Assembly: GCF_001411555.2 (NCBI RefSeq)
Contig: NC_049905.1
Span: 5,766,001 to 5,830,000, forward strand
Length of the DNA stretch: 64,000 nt
Source of the DNA: Juglans regia
Taxonomy: Eukaryota > Streptophyta > Magnoliopsida > Fagales > Juglandaceae
Direction: 5' to 3'
In this document: piece by piece, positions 1 through 9,565 of the stretch
Position numbering within the stretch: position 1 is the first letter of the stretch
Layout of the letters: each line of letters opens with the position of its first letter
The notes under the pieces: generated by a model
Databases searched by the model: none
What the model was told of the DNA's origin: nothing
The model's input: the letters and a program-made list of their open reading frames with translations, nothing else
Position numbers and translations under genes: made by a program

Positions 1-3000
1 CCAATCATCTCCCGTCTTGCGCTCGCATCTTGGCAACAAATTGGGACAGTGCTTTCTAATTGTCAACACTTTCAAAGACGTCAACGAACTCATTTTGTTG
101 GGGAGCGAAGTCAAACCTAGACAATTAGAAATTTCGAACTGTTGAAGTGATGTCCATTGGCAAATCCAATCTGGTAAGGCCCTCAAACTGCAACAACTTG
201 AAATCCGGAACTTATGTAGAGTGGTAACATGTTGAAGACCTGATGGCAGATGCACCAATTTTGGAAGCCCAACGAAATCCAGAGAGAGGAGGCTCTTAAG
301 GCCTTGCCATCCCATCTCATCCTCATCATTGCCGCCTAGATCAAGCTTATCACAATGATTAATCTCCAGTTGTTGAAGTCCAGTGAGATGTTGTATACCT
401 TGAGACAAAGACTCTAATCTATGGCAGTGGACTATATGCAAAGACTCGAGAGAAGTCAGGTTTTGCAGTCCCTTCTCTGGGAGAATCCGTAGATCTTCTA
501 TCCTATGTAGTTGCAGACGCTTCAATTTTGAGAGAGGAACGAATGAAGAAGAGGCAAATGTAGAGGAGTCTACTCTAATCAATGTCTGTTGCATTGGCTT
601 ACAGCTGGAATTAGACAGGACCAACTCTTTTTCAAGACATGGAAACCTCGGCATGGAATCCAGCTCAGTGCAACCCGAGACGGATAGCTCTGAAAGGCAA
701 GGAAATGAAGGGATCAGTAAACGCGGAGGCCCTTTCCACCACCACCCCTTGAGATTAGGGCAATAATAGAGTTGAAGTTGCTCTAAGGATGGGAAGAATG
801 TCCCAGTACACTCATCACTATCTAACATGTACTCAATACCCTCCAAGTATTTAAGAAACAGACGCTTAAGAGAGGGCAGTTCACTCAATCCACGTGGCAA
901 ACATTTCAGTTTTTCACATTTGGATAATTGAAATTCAACAAGATTTTCGAGGTACGCAAGCCACCTCGGAAACTCCGCACCTCTGTAACCGCTTAATTCA
1001 AGCCTTTTAAGATTGCTGTGAGGTTCTAAGGCTTCCAATTTTATTTCAGCATCGGCTTCATCCCTCAACCCAAATGAATCGTCCCAATATAATTTTAGAG
1101 AACGAATCTTTTCTTTCTCGTACAATTTTGTAGCCCTGTAATCTCGAACATCATCTTTCTCACATCCCAAATTTCTAATCTGTAAATCACCTCTTAGGTT
1201 ATTTAGTCCATTTAATTCATTTAGTCCACCACTATGCAGCATGTTGAGAGAATCCAGTTGGGGGGATACCAGGAAGTCTGATAATGACCGAAGTTTAGTC
1301 AATTGCCCTAATCCACGTGGCATGTAAGTCAGTTTCCAACATCCATTGATGTCAAGATGCCTGAGGTTGACTAATCTTGAAAACTCTCTCGGCCATTCTT
1401 CAAACCAACTACAATTGCACAGTTTTAACGTCTGCAAATTCTGCAAGCTGGTTATAGAATCTGGTAACTTCTTCATCTTGTACATTCCAGAAAAATCAAG
1501 ATATCTTAAACTCTTCAACTTACAAATCGAGCTTGACGGCAAACCATCTAGGGTTCTACTACACAATTGCAATGCGCGCAACGTTTTGAAGCTTGAAAAA
1601 ATTGCATCACATTCTGTCATGCCCTTAGGCTCACTCTCATTTGGTGAAAGAAATGTTCGAATTCTACATTTTGCTTCAGAAATTAAATGTGCGAGATATA
1701 AGTAATGTTGTATATCGTAACCAACCCATAGATGACGAGTGCTCTTGTTAACGTCCTCTTTATATGTAAAAGAGTTTAATGTGGTTACTGACGGTCCTGC
1801 AATCAACATAGCAAGATCATGCATGAGGGGATTCATTTTGCAACTAGTGACTTCACCCGACCAATCTGTTTTGTCTTCTTCAAAGAAAAATCTCGAAATT
1901 AAATCCATAAAGTACTCATGAGCAGCATCCTCAAGGCATTCATCATCTTCATCTGACGACTTTATAAATCCTTGTGCTATCCAAAGATTAATCAATGTTG
2001 ATTTATCAATCTCGTAATTCTTTGGAAATAAACAACTATACGCAAAACATTGTTTCAAATGCTGCGGAAGTTGATCGTATATTACCAACTTAAGAGTTGC
2101 TACCATGTCTTTTTCTTCATTTAGACGTATTCTTGAAAATTCATTATTCATAAAAGACAACCACTCTCTTTCTGAATTTTTGAAATACAGTAACCTTCCA
2201 ATTGTTTTTATGATGAGAGGGACACCTTCACATTTGCTCACAATCTCCTTTCCCATATTCACAATTGTCTTATTGTTTGGCTCTTGCCCATTTTTAAACG
2301 CCATCCGTTTAAATAAATACCATGAGTCATCTTCATCTAAACCTCTCAAGTAATATGGTTTAACTGTGCGCATAATCTTGGCAACCACTTCACTACGTGT
2401 GGTTACTAAAATTTTACTGCCTCTTGCACTATGAGCTATTAGACCCTTTTTCAAATTTCCTAACCATTTTGTACTATCATTGATGCGCACATTATCCAAG
2501 ACAAGTAGGTACCTCTTCCAATACACTTCTGTTCCAAAATGGCTCCACCAATCATCCATTGAAGGATCTACCTTCCCATTTCTGGCAGATCCTACGATTT
2601 TTTCAAGGATTGTTTCTAGCATATCATCGTCATCACGAGAGACACATGACATGCCATTCACCCACATTTTTTGCTGAAAATATTCTTGGATTCTCTCGTC
2701 ATTAAATGCGAACTGAGCTAGTGCTGTCTTTCCCATACCTCCGGTTCCAACAATCGGAAGTATTGAAACCTTCTCCTTAACATTGGAGACCATTAAAAAG
2801 TCAACAACTGCCTTTTTATGCTCATCTCTACCAATAAGTACTTCTTCGGGACGATCCCTCTCCCTATTCTCTTCCACTGGTATCTTTCCATGGCGTTCCT
2901 CTAAATGGAACTTCCTCATGTCGTTTGCAATGTGATCTAAATTATTTAGAATAGTCTTAATCTTAGGACCCATTCTACGGTTAAATGCAAGTTTATTCGA

Positions 3001-3315
3001 TTTGGAAAAGAAGATGCACACCTGTTTTGCCTTCTTATTTCGGGTCATCCGAAGAACTCTGGTGGATAAATCATCCAGCAAGTCGTCCACTTCATATAAG
3101 ATATCTGTTAACTTCTCGAGCCAGACTTTGACTTCATCGTTCGCGGCTTGTTGCTCCTCGGCATCCAGAAGCAGAGGTTGTAATTCTAAAACAATGTGCT
3201 TCAGCTTTTCAAAATCTTTAACACAGGACCATAATAATCCCAACTTTTTTCCCGTCTGCGCGTCCAAATGCTCAATGACTCCAGGAACAATAATGGAGGG
3301 AAAAAATTTTGCCAT
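1..3315 (-). CDS. CC-NBS-LRR (CNL) disease-resistance protein, C-terminus cut by window edge
   Basis: This is an intracellular immune receptor of the RGA/R1-like CNL class, one open frame of 1105 codons from ATG at 3315 to base 1 with no stop seen in the parts I translated. The N-terminus is an Rx-type coiled coil (about residues 1-125, with LLDAEEQQA and a VDDLLDDL EDVID-like stretch). The NB-ARC domain has a P-loop GTGGMGKTA (lysine 196), kinase 2 LVLDNV (D274, N275), RNBS-B GSKILVTTR, GVPL (364-367) and MHD (498-500). Leucine-rich repeats fill about 560-1105. The last visible residues, CPNLLPRCERKTGDDW, resemble the usual end of this class, so only a short tail should be missing. The second kinase-2 acidic residue is Asn, not Asp. 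No intron is needed. A TATATA run lies about 55 bp upstream, which could be a TATA box or part of a leader intron acceptor. Family assignment is firm; target pathogen cannot be inferred. Confidence 0.95.
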   Translation of the reverse strand, partial: MAKFFPSIIVPGVIEHLDAQTGKKLGLLWSCVKDFEKLKHIVLELQPLLLDAEEQQAANDEVKVWLEKLTDILYEVDDLLDDLSTRVLRMTRNKKAKQVCIFFSKSNKLAFNRRMGPKIKTILNNLDHIANDMRKFHLEERHGKIPVEENRERDRPEEVLIGRDEHKKAVVDFLMVSNVKEKVSILPIVGTGGMGKTALAQFAFNDERIQEYFQQKMWVNGMSCVSRDDDDMLETILEKIVGSARNGKVDPSMDDWWSHFGTEVYWKRYLLVLDNVRINDSTKWLGNLKKGLIAHSARGSKILVTTRSEVVAKIMRTVKPYYLRGLDEDDSWYLFKRMAFKNGQEPNNKTIVNMGKEIVSKCEGVPLIIKTIGRLLYFKNSEREWLSFMNNEFSRIRLNEEKDMVATLKLVIYDQLPQHLKQCFAYSCLFPKNYEIDKSTLINLWIAQGFIKSSDEDDECLEDAAHEYFMDLISRFFFEEDKTDWSGEVTSCKMNPLMHDLAMLIAGPSVTTLNSFTYKEDVNKSTRHLWVGYDIQHYLYLAHLISEAKCRIRTFLSPNESEPKGMTECDAIFSSFKTLRALQLCSRTLDGLPSSSICKLKSLRYLDFSGMYKMKKLPDSITSLQNLQTLKLCNCSWFEEWPREFSRLVNLRHLDINGCWKLTYMPRGLGQLTKLRSLSDFLVSPQLDSLNMLHSGGLNELNGLNNLRGDLQIRNLGCEKDDVRDYRATKLYEKEKIRSLKLYWDDSFGLRDEADAEIKLEALEPHSNLKRLELSGYRGAEFPRWLAYLENLVEFQLSKCEKLKCLPRGLSELPSLKRLFLKYLEGIEYMLDSDECTGTFFPSLEQLQLYYCPNLKGWWWKGPPRLLIPSFPCLSELSVSGCTELDSMPRFPCLEKELVLSNSSCKPMQQTLIRVDSSTFASSSFVPLSKLKRLQLHRIEDLRILPEKGLQNLTSLESLHIVHCHRLESLSQGIQHLTGLQQLEINHCDKLDLGGNDEDEMGWQGLKSLLSLDFVGLPKLVHLPSGLQHVTTLHKFRISSCCSLRALPDWICQWTSLQQFEISNCLGLTSLPNKMSSLTSLKVLTIRKHCPNLLPRCERKTGDDW

Positions 3316-4800
3316 TTCAAATCTTGAGTTAGATGTTTGCTCTGAATAGAATCGAGGAGGCGTGGCCTGTATATATAAAAGTGTAAAAAGATTTTGTAAA
3401 GAAATAAAATATGAGATTTATATAAAAATAATAATTTTTTAATAATAAATTTGATTTTTTTAAAAATAATTACGAAACGTTTATATATTTTTGTACGTAA
3501 AATTACTCATAAATGTATATGTATCGATAAGTGTATTTTTTTCTGGTTGGTGAGCCCATCTTTTCTTATGAGAATTTAAAGTCTTACCAAAAAGCAAGGT
3601 CGTATCTGTGCGCTCTTAACTCCCCGTTGGGCCCCGGCCTACTCTCAACCACACAAGTTCTCTTCCCAAAAAGCAAAGGTCATATCTGCTACTGCTACTT
3701 ACTGACATTTAGATAAATCATATTAAATTACATCTAAAATTATTTTTATGTTTAAATACAGAAATAAATTGAAATGATTTGTAAATAGGAAAATAAAAAT
3801 TAAATTATTTCTTATATTTGATATAAAAATTTGAAAAAGTTATTTTAGAATTTGAAAAAATTGAATTATTTATTATATTTTGTGTAAAAATTTAAAAAAA
3901 TTATAATAATGAGATGAAATAAATTGAGATGAGTTAAGATAAATTTCAAATCCAAACCTCTCCATCATTTTATCTCTTATTTTAACGGTTTATATATTTA
4001 TTTTTTTATTTAAAATAATTATTAATGTATTAATATTTTTTATATTTTTTAAAATTTAAAAAGTTAAATTTTGTTTAAGCAGCACGCTCAGCTCTCATTA
4101 CTAAGAGACAACATAGCTGGGCAACAGCTTAGCATCACACTTTAAAAAAAATAGTCTGATGTTTATAATATAATTTTTAACTTTAGATTTTAAAAAAAAT
4201 TAATTATTTTTTATATATTTTTTAAAAGTTTAAAAAATTATAATAATTATATAATAATTAGATAAAAAAAATTTAAAATATTTATATTTAAATAATGTTT
4301 AAATATTGAGAGAAAATAAAATAATCTTAACATTCAAATGGAGCTTAAAATATAGTCAATAAATTTAATAATAATAATAAATTAAAAAAAAAAAAAAAGG
4401 CACACTAGATTTTTGTCTTTTTTCCCATCAGCAAATTTATCAAAAGGTGTTTCAAAACAATAATTACCCAATATTCAAGGGCAACTACTTACCTTTTTGC
4501 ATGATAAAAAATATCAATATTAAAGGTTAATTTTTAAGTATGACCACCCGTATCTGATCTCCCACTCTTGAAAAAGCAAAAGATGAAGGATTCCCTCTTT
4601 CTCATGTACAAAAGTATTTACTGCAGAACCAATCGCACGGAGAAGGTACCTCAAACACCATTTTTCTGAAGTTCTTTGTTTTTTTTTTTTTTTTTTTTTC
4701 TCCTCAGGAAAATAACTTGCATTAATAAATAGAGATGCTATTAGATCATTCTCATTAGATTCCCTATAATCTTTTTTTTTTTCATATTTATTTATTTTTT
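3316..4800. other. AT-rich intergenic DNA upstream of the CNL gene
   Basis: No convincing gene is seen. Short reading frames here lack codon structure or relatives that I recognise. The tract holds many A/T homopolymers, including a T-run at about 4679-4699, and a degenerate MITE arm at about 3780-3960. The promoter and leader of the minus-strand CNL gene must lie at its left end. Confidence 0.7.
3780..3962. repeat. Degenerate Tourist-like MITE arm
   Basis: The sequence matches the element at 39773-39979 over its distal half: an AAATTGAATTATTTATTA stretch, then runs of GAGATGA-type motifs, and an end reading AATCCAAACC. The opposite terminal repeat is not evident, so this looks like a decayed or truncated copy. 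Confidence 0.55.
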
Positions 4801-4975
4801 TCGAAACAATTATACGGCACTTACATATTCACGACTGCAAATATCATTTCTTGAATAAATATGAGACTCACATGAAAATAAATTAATTTTTTAATAATAG
4901 ACCCCACTCTTTTTCAAAACGATTGCATGACGTTTACGCATTCCATGACTGTATGAAGCATTATTTTTTTTAAAA
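4800..4975. repeat. MITE family B copy
   Basis: Two arms are inverted copies: ACGGCACTTACATATTCACGA near 4812-4835 pairs with GCATGACGTTTACGCATTCC near 4924-4946. Between them is the family's signature, bases around ATTTTTTAATAATAGACCCCACTCTTT. Related copies in this window lie near 15790, 19085, 33020, 54890, 56850 and 61712. Confidence 0.6.
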
Positions 4976-4992
4976 ATAAATCTTTAAACAAT

Positions 4993-5571
4993 AATTAGAT
5001 TTTACAATTTACATATATTATTTACAATTAAACAAAGGTTGTCTAAAGCATAAAACATAAAAATATAGGTATTCTAAGCTATTACAATAATATAAATTAA
5101 TCTAAAACTATTACAAATTAATCTAAAAACATTACAAATTTGAAAATGTTATTACAAAATAAGAAATTGTATCAGGCAATTTTACAAACAAGATGACTTT
5201 GAGTTTGAGTCTTGAGATTGGAATTTGTGGATAGTGAGCAACTGAGATTGTGAAATTATAAAACTTGAAACATTAATAAGTCAAATTAAAACTACAAATA
5301 ATATATAAATATGCAAAAAAACTTAAAACTACAAGTACAAACCAAGTGAGACTATTAATGATTGCAAAAGAGATAATTGGGAAATTGGGATTAGGGTTGG
5401 AACATGGGTAAGTGACTAAGTAAGGGTGTGAGATTATAAAATCTGGAAAAAAAAAAAAAAGAACATAATATAATCGAAGCAGCCCAGAAACAAAACAGAT
5501 TAGGGTTTCAATAAAGTTAAATTTGGGGGTTTCAACATTGAAACCCACAAAACATATTGCTAAATAGGATT
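4993..5571. repeat. Left copy of a ~580-bp diverged direct repeat
   Basis: This aligns with 6174-6754 from TTTTACAATTTACATATATT to GGGGGTTTCAACATTGAAAC. By eye identity is about 85 percent with small indels, and the offset is about 1180 bp. The minus strand of both copies keeps a similar short reading frame (including SFAI and SLTWFV), but this can simply reflect the shared DNA. The two copies could be long terminal repeats of a non-autonomous element or an old segmental duplication; I saw no TG...CA ends, PBS or target-site duplication. Confidence 0.75.
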
Positions 5572-6173
5572 CGAACACACATTTCAACCTATTTTATACA
5601 TTCAAACACATCTCAATAGAAAATAACCCTCCAAATTATTTACTTTTTCTTTTTCAACTACAAATAAGATAATAAATGGAAAAGACGTACTTTTCTTGCT
5701 AAAGCAAACTCCTAATTTTTCGTAGTAAAAATAATCTCATTGACAAGCTCAAGCATTTGACTAACATTAACGATTAACGTTGCCAAAGCTACAAGATTAT
5801 GGCTATCAATATATGATATGGCCGATGTGGCTTCTTCTTACTGGCCAAGTTAAACCAAAACCCTTTTTCCCTGATGTAGGGTTGCTACATGCACCCTTCG
5901 GAGCGGGGGGTGCTGTTTCCCTCATTTTGAGCTCGCCCGGGAACCCCCCAGGATTTGTTCCTACACTTCGGGGGCGGGGCTCCCCGTCAGGGTGACGGGG
6001 GGCAGATTTGTACCCCTGGTCTGTCAGCCCCTCTCTCTCTTCCAATCTGGGGTAAATGGGTCCAATGCTCACTTGGCCCATAACATCTTTATGGGCCTAA
6101 AAAAATCCTAGAACATCTTTCTAGACCATTTTGGACCCATATTTTAAAAAAAAATTCTTAAAAAAATAGTAAA
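5572..6173. other. Spacer between direct repeats with GC-rich hairpin island
   Basis: The left part is AT-rich. From about 5870 to 6060 base composition switches to GC-rich, unlike all surrounding DNA. The island holds CCCCGTCA-GGG-TGACGGGG, an 8-bp perfect stem at 5982-6000, and an arm pair GCACCC/GGGGTGC near 5890-5912. Just after it, GGCCCATA and TATGGGCC form another 8-bp stem (6075-6097). Reading frames exist on both strands (5780-5995 and 5806-6081), but neither has features of a known protein. Function is unknown. Confidence 0.6.
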
Positions 6174-6754
6174 ATTATATTTTACAATTTACATATATTA
6201 TATAAAATTAAACAAAGGTTGTCTAAAGCATAAAACATAAAAATCTAAGTGTTCTAAGCTATTAAAATAATACAAATTAATCTAAAATTATTACAAATTA
6301 ACCTAAAAATATTACAAACTGTCAAATATTATTACAAAATAAGAAATTGTATTTGGCAATTTTACAAACAAGATAACTTTGAGTTTCAGTCTTAAGATTG
6401 GAATTTGGGGGTGGTGGACAAGTGAGACTGTGAAATTATAAAACCTGAAACATTAATAGGAAAACAAATTAAAATTACAAAAAATATATAAATATGTAAA
6501 AAAATTAAAAACTTAAAACTACAAATACAAACCAAGTGAGACTATCAAGGATTGCAAATGACATAATTGGGAATTTGGGATTAAGGTTGGAACTTGGGCA
6601 AGTGACTAAGCGAGGGTGTGAGATTATAAAACCTGAAAAATAAAATAAGAAAATAAAGTAATTGGAGCAGCCCATAAACAAAACAGATTGGGGTTTCAAT
6701 ATTAAAACCCTTAATTAAGTTTGGGGGTTTCAACATTGAAACTCTCATATTGCT
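6174..6754. repeat. Right copy of the ~580-bp direct repeat
   Basis: This is the partner of 4993-5571. Beyond the shared part, a palindromic tail built on TTAGGGTTTCAA and TTGAAACCC motifs continues to about 6842, as if the repeat end had expanded locally. Confidence 0.75.
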
Positions 6755-6899
6755 AAAGTAAATTAGAGGTTTCAAATTGAAACCCCTAAACTAATTTAGG
6801 GTTTCAATTTCGAAACCTCTAAATTAATTTAGGGTTTCAACATGATTATATTGACAGTAAACTTTTTGGAATAGAGAAATGTTACAGCCACGAGCATAT

Positions 6900-7036
6900 T
6901 ATACAAAAATAAATTCACAAATTGACATGACTTTATATGATATGTTAAATCTATTTTATAATAAAAGTAGTTTTACAATCTAACATATTATATCAAACCA
7001 CGTCAATTTATGAATTTACTTTTGTAGGATTTATTT
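6900..7036. repeat. MITE family A copy 1
   Basis: This is a short palindromic element. AAATTCACAAATTGACATGA on the left is the inverse of TCAATTTATGAATTTAC on the right, with a TCTATTTTATAATAAAAGTAG centre. At least nine more copies lie in this window, at about 15192, 17537, 30280, 36675, 37955, 39610, 52018, 55838 and 56695. Confidence 0.7.
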
Positions 7037-7444
7037 ATTTATGACTAAATAATTTATCTTTAGAATAACTTCAAAGTTCAATTAGGTACCACCAAAATCA
7101 CAAGAAATAAAGAAAAGCTTTGGAAAGTGAAGGGTGTATAAAGTGCATATTCTATTTCTACCCCTGATTGTAACATGCTGTCATTCATTTAGAATAACTT
7201 CAAGTTCAATTCTACGACCAAAAAAACAAGAGAGAACAAAAAAATAAAAATAAAATAAAGATACGAGAAATTGTGCATTGAATTTGGAAATTAAGAAGCC
7301 GCAAGTACTCAAAGTCTCCTGTTATGTTTAGCCCTTAATTCCATCTTAACTCATCTCAAACTAATTATTTATAAGATTTATTATTTTTTTAACTTATCAT
7401 AAAAGGTTAAAGTCATCTCAACCTACTTCATACATTCGAACACA
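7037..7444. other. Non-genic AT-rich DNA and MITE remnant before the retrotransposon
   Basis: No gene is seen. From about 7330 the sequence reads as one end of a GAGATGA-type MITE (CTTAACTCATCTC, then CATCTCAACC). It ends in TTCATACATTCGAACACAT, which is nearly repeated directly after the retrotransposon at 12982. Confidence 0.55.
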
Positions 7445-7449
7445 TATTT
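7445..7449. repeat. Target-site duplication TATTT, left
   Basis: TATTT immediately precedes the 5' LTR and is repeated exactly at 12979-12983 after the 3' LTR. A 5-bp duplication is the norm for Ty1-copia integration. Confidence 0.9.
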
Positions 7450-7496
7450 TGTTAAAAGGTGGCTTGAATTTAGATGGAACAGTGCATGTATCGTAG

Positions 7497-7842
7497 GTTC
7501 GCTCGAGCAGAGGTTCACTCGGCTCGAGCGAAATCAGACAGAGAGCCTCGCTCAAGCATCGCTCGAGATTCAGCTCGAGCAATATGAAGACAGAAAGCTT
7601 CGCTCGACATTCGCTCGACATCCAGCTCGAGCGAATTCAGACAGAGAGCTTCGCTCGATATCCGCTCGACACCCAGCTCGAGCGAGTTCAGGCAGAGAGC
7701 TTCGCTCGACCCTCGCTCGACATGCAGCTCGAGCGGTATCCAAGTCAGAGAGTTTCGCTCGACATCTCTCAACTGTTGGCTTGAGCGAAGTGTACAAAAT
7801 CTACGTTCGCTCGACACTCGCTCGAGTGTTCGCTCGAGCCAA
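7497..7842. repeat. CTCGAGCG minisatellite in the 5' LTR
   Basis: Each ~51-bp unit (read on the minus strand) has CTCGAGCT, then TGTCGAGCG, then TCGAGCGAAGCTCTCTG. At least three units are clean and the flanking ones decay. The same unit plan occurs in an unrelated element at 40170-40385. Confidence 0.85.
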
Positions 7843-7871
7843 TGTTCACAGAAGTGAATTCTCACTGTTCC

Positions 7872-7879
7872 TATAAATA
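7872..7879 (+). promoter_or_regulatory. Retrotransposon TATA box, 5' LTR
   Basis: TATAAATA follows the U3 repeat array and lies about 320 bp before the LTR end, the usual place for the copia promoter. The 3' LTR has the same box at 12661-12668. Confidence 0.75.
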
Positions 7880-8192
7880 CCAAACGACGCCCACTTCTTC
7901 AATAGACTTCAGAAATCACTTTTTGTCTAATTTTTTAGTGTTTTCTTGAGAGAGAAGTTTAGAGTGAGTTTGAGAGATAACTTCCTTGTGAAGTTTTGTT
8001 TTATTCATCTGTACTCCATCTTTGTTGATAGTGAAATCTCCGATATCGACCCCACCAGTGGACGTGGGCTCATTTTGAGTCGAACCACTTAATTCTTGGT
8101 GTTCTTTCTGTGTGATTGTCATCAATTTCTTTTGTTTATTTCCGCTACTATACTTCGAGTTAGTCTTAGATATACAGTTATTCCCAACAAAC

Positions 8193-8204
8193 TGGTATCA
8201 GAGC
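8193..8204 (+). other. Primer binding site (initiator tRNA-Met type)
   Basis: TGGTATCAGAGC starts three bases after the 5' LTR. It is the classical plant copia PBS, complementary to the 3' end of initiator methionine tRNA, and primes minus-strand DNA synthesis. Confidence 0.92.
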
Positions 8205-8227
8205 TTGGCTCAAGGTGATCTGGAGGG

Positions 8228-9565
8228 ATGGCTATGGCAAAGTTCGAAGTGGAGAAATTTGACGGTCAGAACAGTTTCAGTTTATGGCGCATCAAGATGA
8301 AGGCTTTACTGCGACAATAGAGATTGTCAAAAGTATTAGAAGTGTCGGTATCTGACGATTCTCTGGCTCCTTCAAAAGAAGAAGAAGAAAAGGTACACAG
8401 TACTATTCTTTTGTCACTATCTGATGGAGTTTTAAGAGAGGTTGCTGACGAGGAGACTGCAACTGGTCTCTGGTCGGCACTTGAGAATCTGTACATGAAG
8501 AGATCTCTCACCAACCATTTGTATTTGAAACAACGGTTATACACTCTCAAAATGAAGGAAGGTACTCTTATTTCTGAACACCTAAATGAATTTAATAAAA
8601 TCATTATGGATATGAGGAATATAGATATTAAGCTTGAAGAAGAAGATCAAGCGTTAATTATTTTATGTTCATTACCCACATCTTTTGAGAATTTTGTGAA
8701 TTCCATGTTGTATGGTAGAAATACAATTTCCTTGGTAGATGTAAAATCTGCTTTGAATTCTAAAGAGTTGAGGAATAAACTGAGTGTGAAGAACACTAAT
8801 GAAAAAGCTAGTGGCTTGTTTGTTAAGGGGTCCTCAAGCAGGGGTAGATCGAATGACAGGGGTTCAGTGAAGAATAAGGAGAAATCCAGGAGCAGTTCAC
8901 AAACAACGTTTAGTAAGAAAAATGTCAAATGTCATTATTGCCATAAGTTTGGTCACTACAAGAATGAGTGTCCAAAATTGAAGAACAAAGAGGACGGCAC
9001 TAGTTCCTCTAATGCCGTTAGTGTTGCTGATGATAGGTCTAACGACCTAGATCTTGTTCTAGCCATTAGCGACTCCAGTAGTCGCTTTAGTGACAAGTGG
9101 GTCATGGACTCAGTCAACGGAGACTCCGTTCTGTTAGGGAATGATATGGCTTGTAAAATTACCGGAATTGGTTCAGTCAGAATTAAGATGTTTGATGGAA
9201 TTGTCAGGACATTGTCTAATGTTCGACACATTCTAGAGTTGAAAAAGAATCTTATTTCTTTGGGTACTCTTGATTCTTTGGATTACAAGTACACTGGTGA
9301 AGGTGGAGCTATCAGAGTCAGTAAGGGCTCTATGGTTGTGATGAAAGGAGATAAGACAAATGGTCTTTATTTCCTTCAGGGCTCTACAGTGACAGGTGCA
9401 GCTGCAGTGTCTGTTTCAGATGATCCAGATTCAGATGTCACCCGTTTCTGGCATATGCGTTTGGGTCATATGAGTGAGAAGGGGATGTCAATTTTGAGTA
9501 AGCAAGGTTTACTATGTAATCAGAAGATAGGGAAACTGGATTTCTGTGAACACTGTGTTTTTTGA
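8228..9565 (+). pseudogene. Retrotransposon gag and protease region, broken
   Basis: The ATG at 8228 opens a copia Gag (UBN2 type; early FDGQNSFSLW) but hits TAG at 8318-8320. The frame then runs open to TGA at 9563-9565. It contains the Gag helical core, a basic Ser/Arg-rich linker, a CCHC zinc knuckle CHYCHKFGHYKNEC (about 8930-8971), and the pre-integrase HMRLGH segment. At the protease, WVMDS is followed directly by NGDSVLLGND, so the stretch that normally surrounds the active-site motif in copia proteases seems deleted in frame. The protein would be inactive even if read through. Confidence 0.9.

Larger units (their letters stand above)
7450..8189 (+). repeat. 5' LTR (740 bp) with internal minisatellite
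   Basis: It runs from TGTTAAAAGG to TTCCCAACA. The U3 part (about 7497-7842) is a set of about six imperfect ~51-bp units rich in GCTCGAGCGA and TTCGCTCGA. TATAAATA at 7872-7879 is the likely promoter TATA. The U3 array is CpG-dense, hence a probable DNA-methylation target. Confidence 0.93.

Noticed and set aside
5780..6081. Overlapping frames on both strands in the GC-rich island
   Set aside because: They mirror each other, are Pro/Gly/Arg-rich because of base composition, and have no motif. Treated as non-coding.
5273..6775. Similar minus-strand short peptides in both direct-repeat copies
   Set aside because: Their likeness follows from DNA homology of the repeats. Frames differ in start and end, so selection for protein is not shown.
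7418..7883. Arg/Leu/Ser-rich frames in the LTRs (both strands)
   Set aside because: They are translations of the CTCGAGCG minisatellite and recur in both LTRs; not genes.
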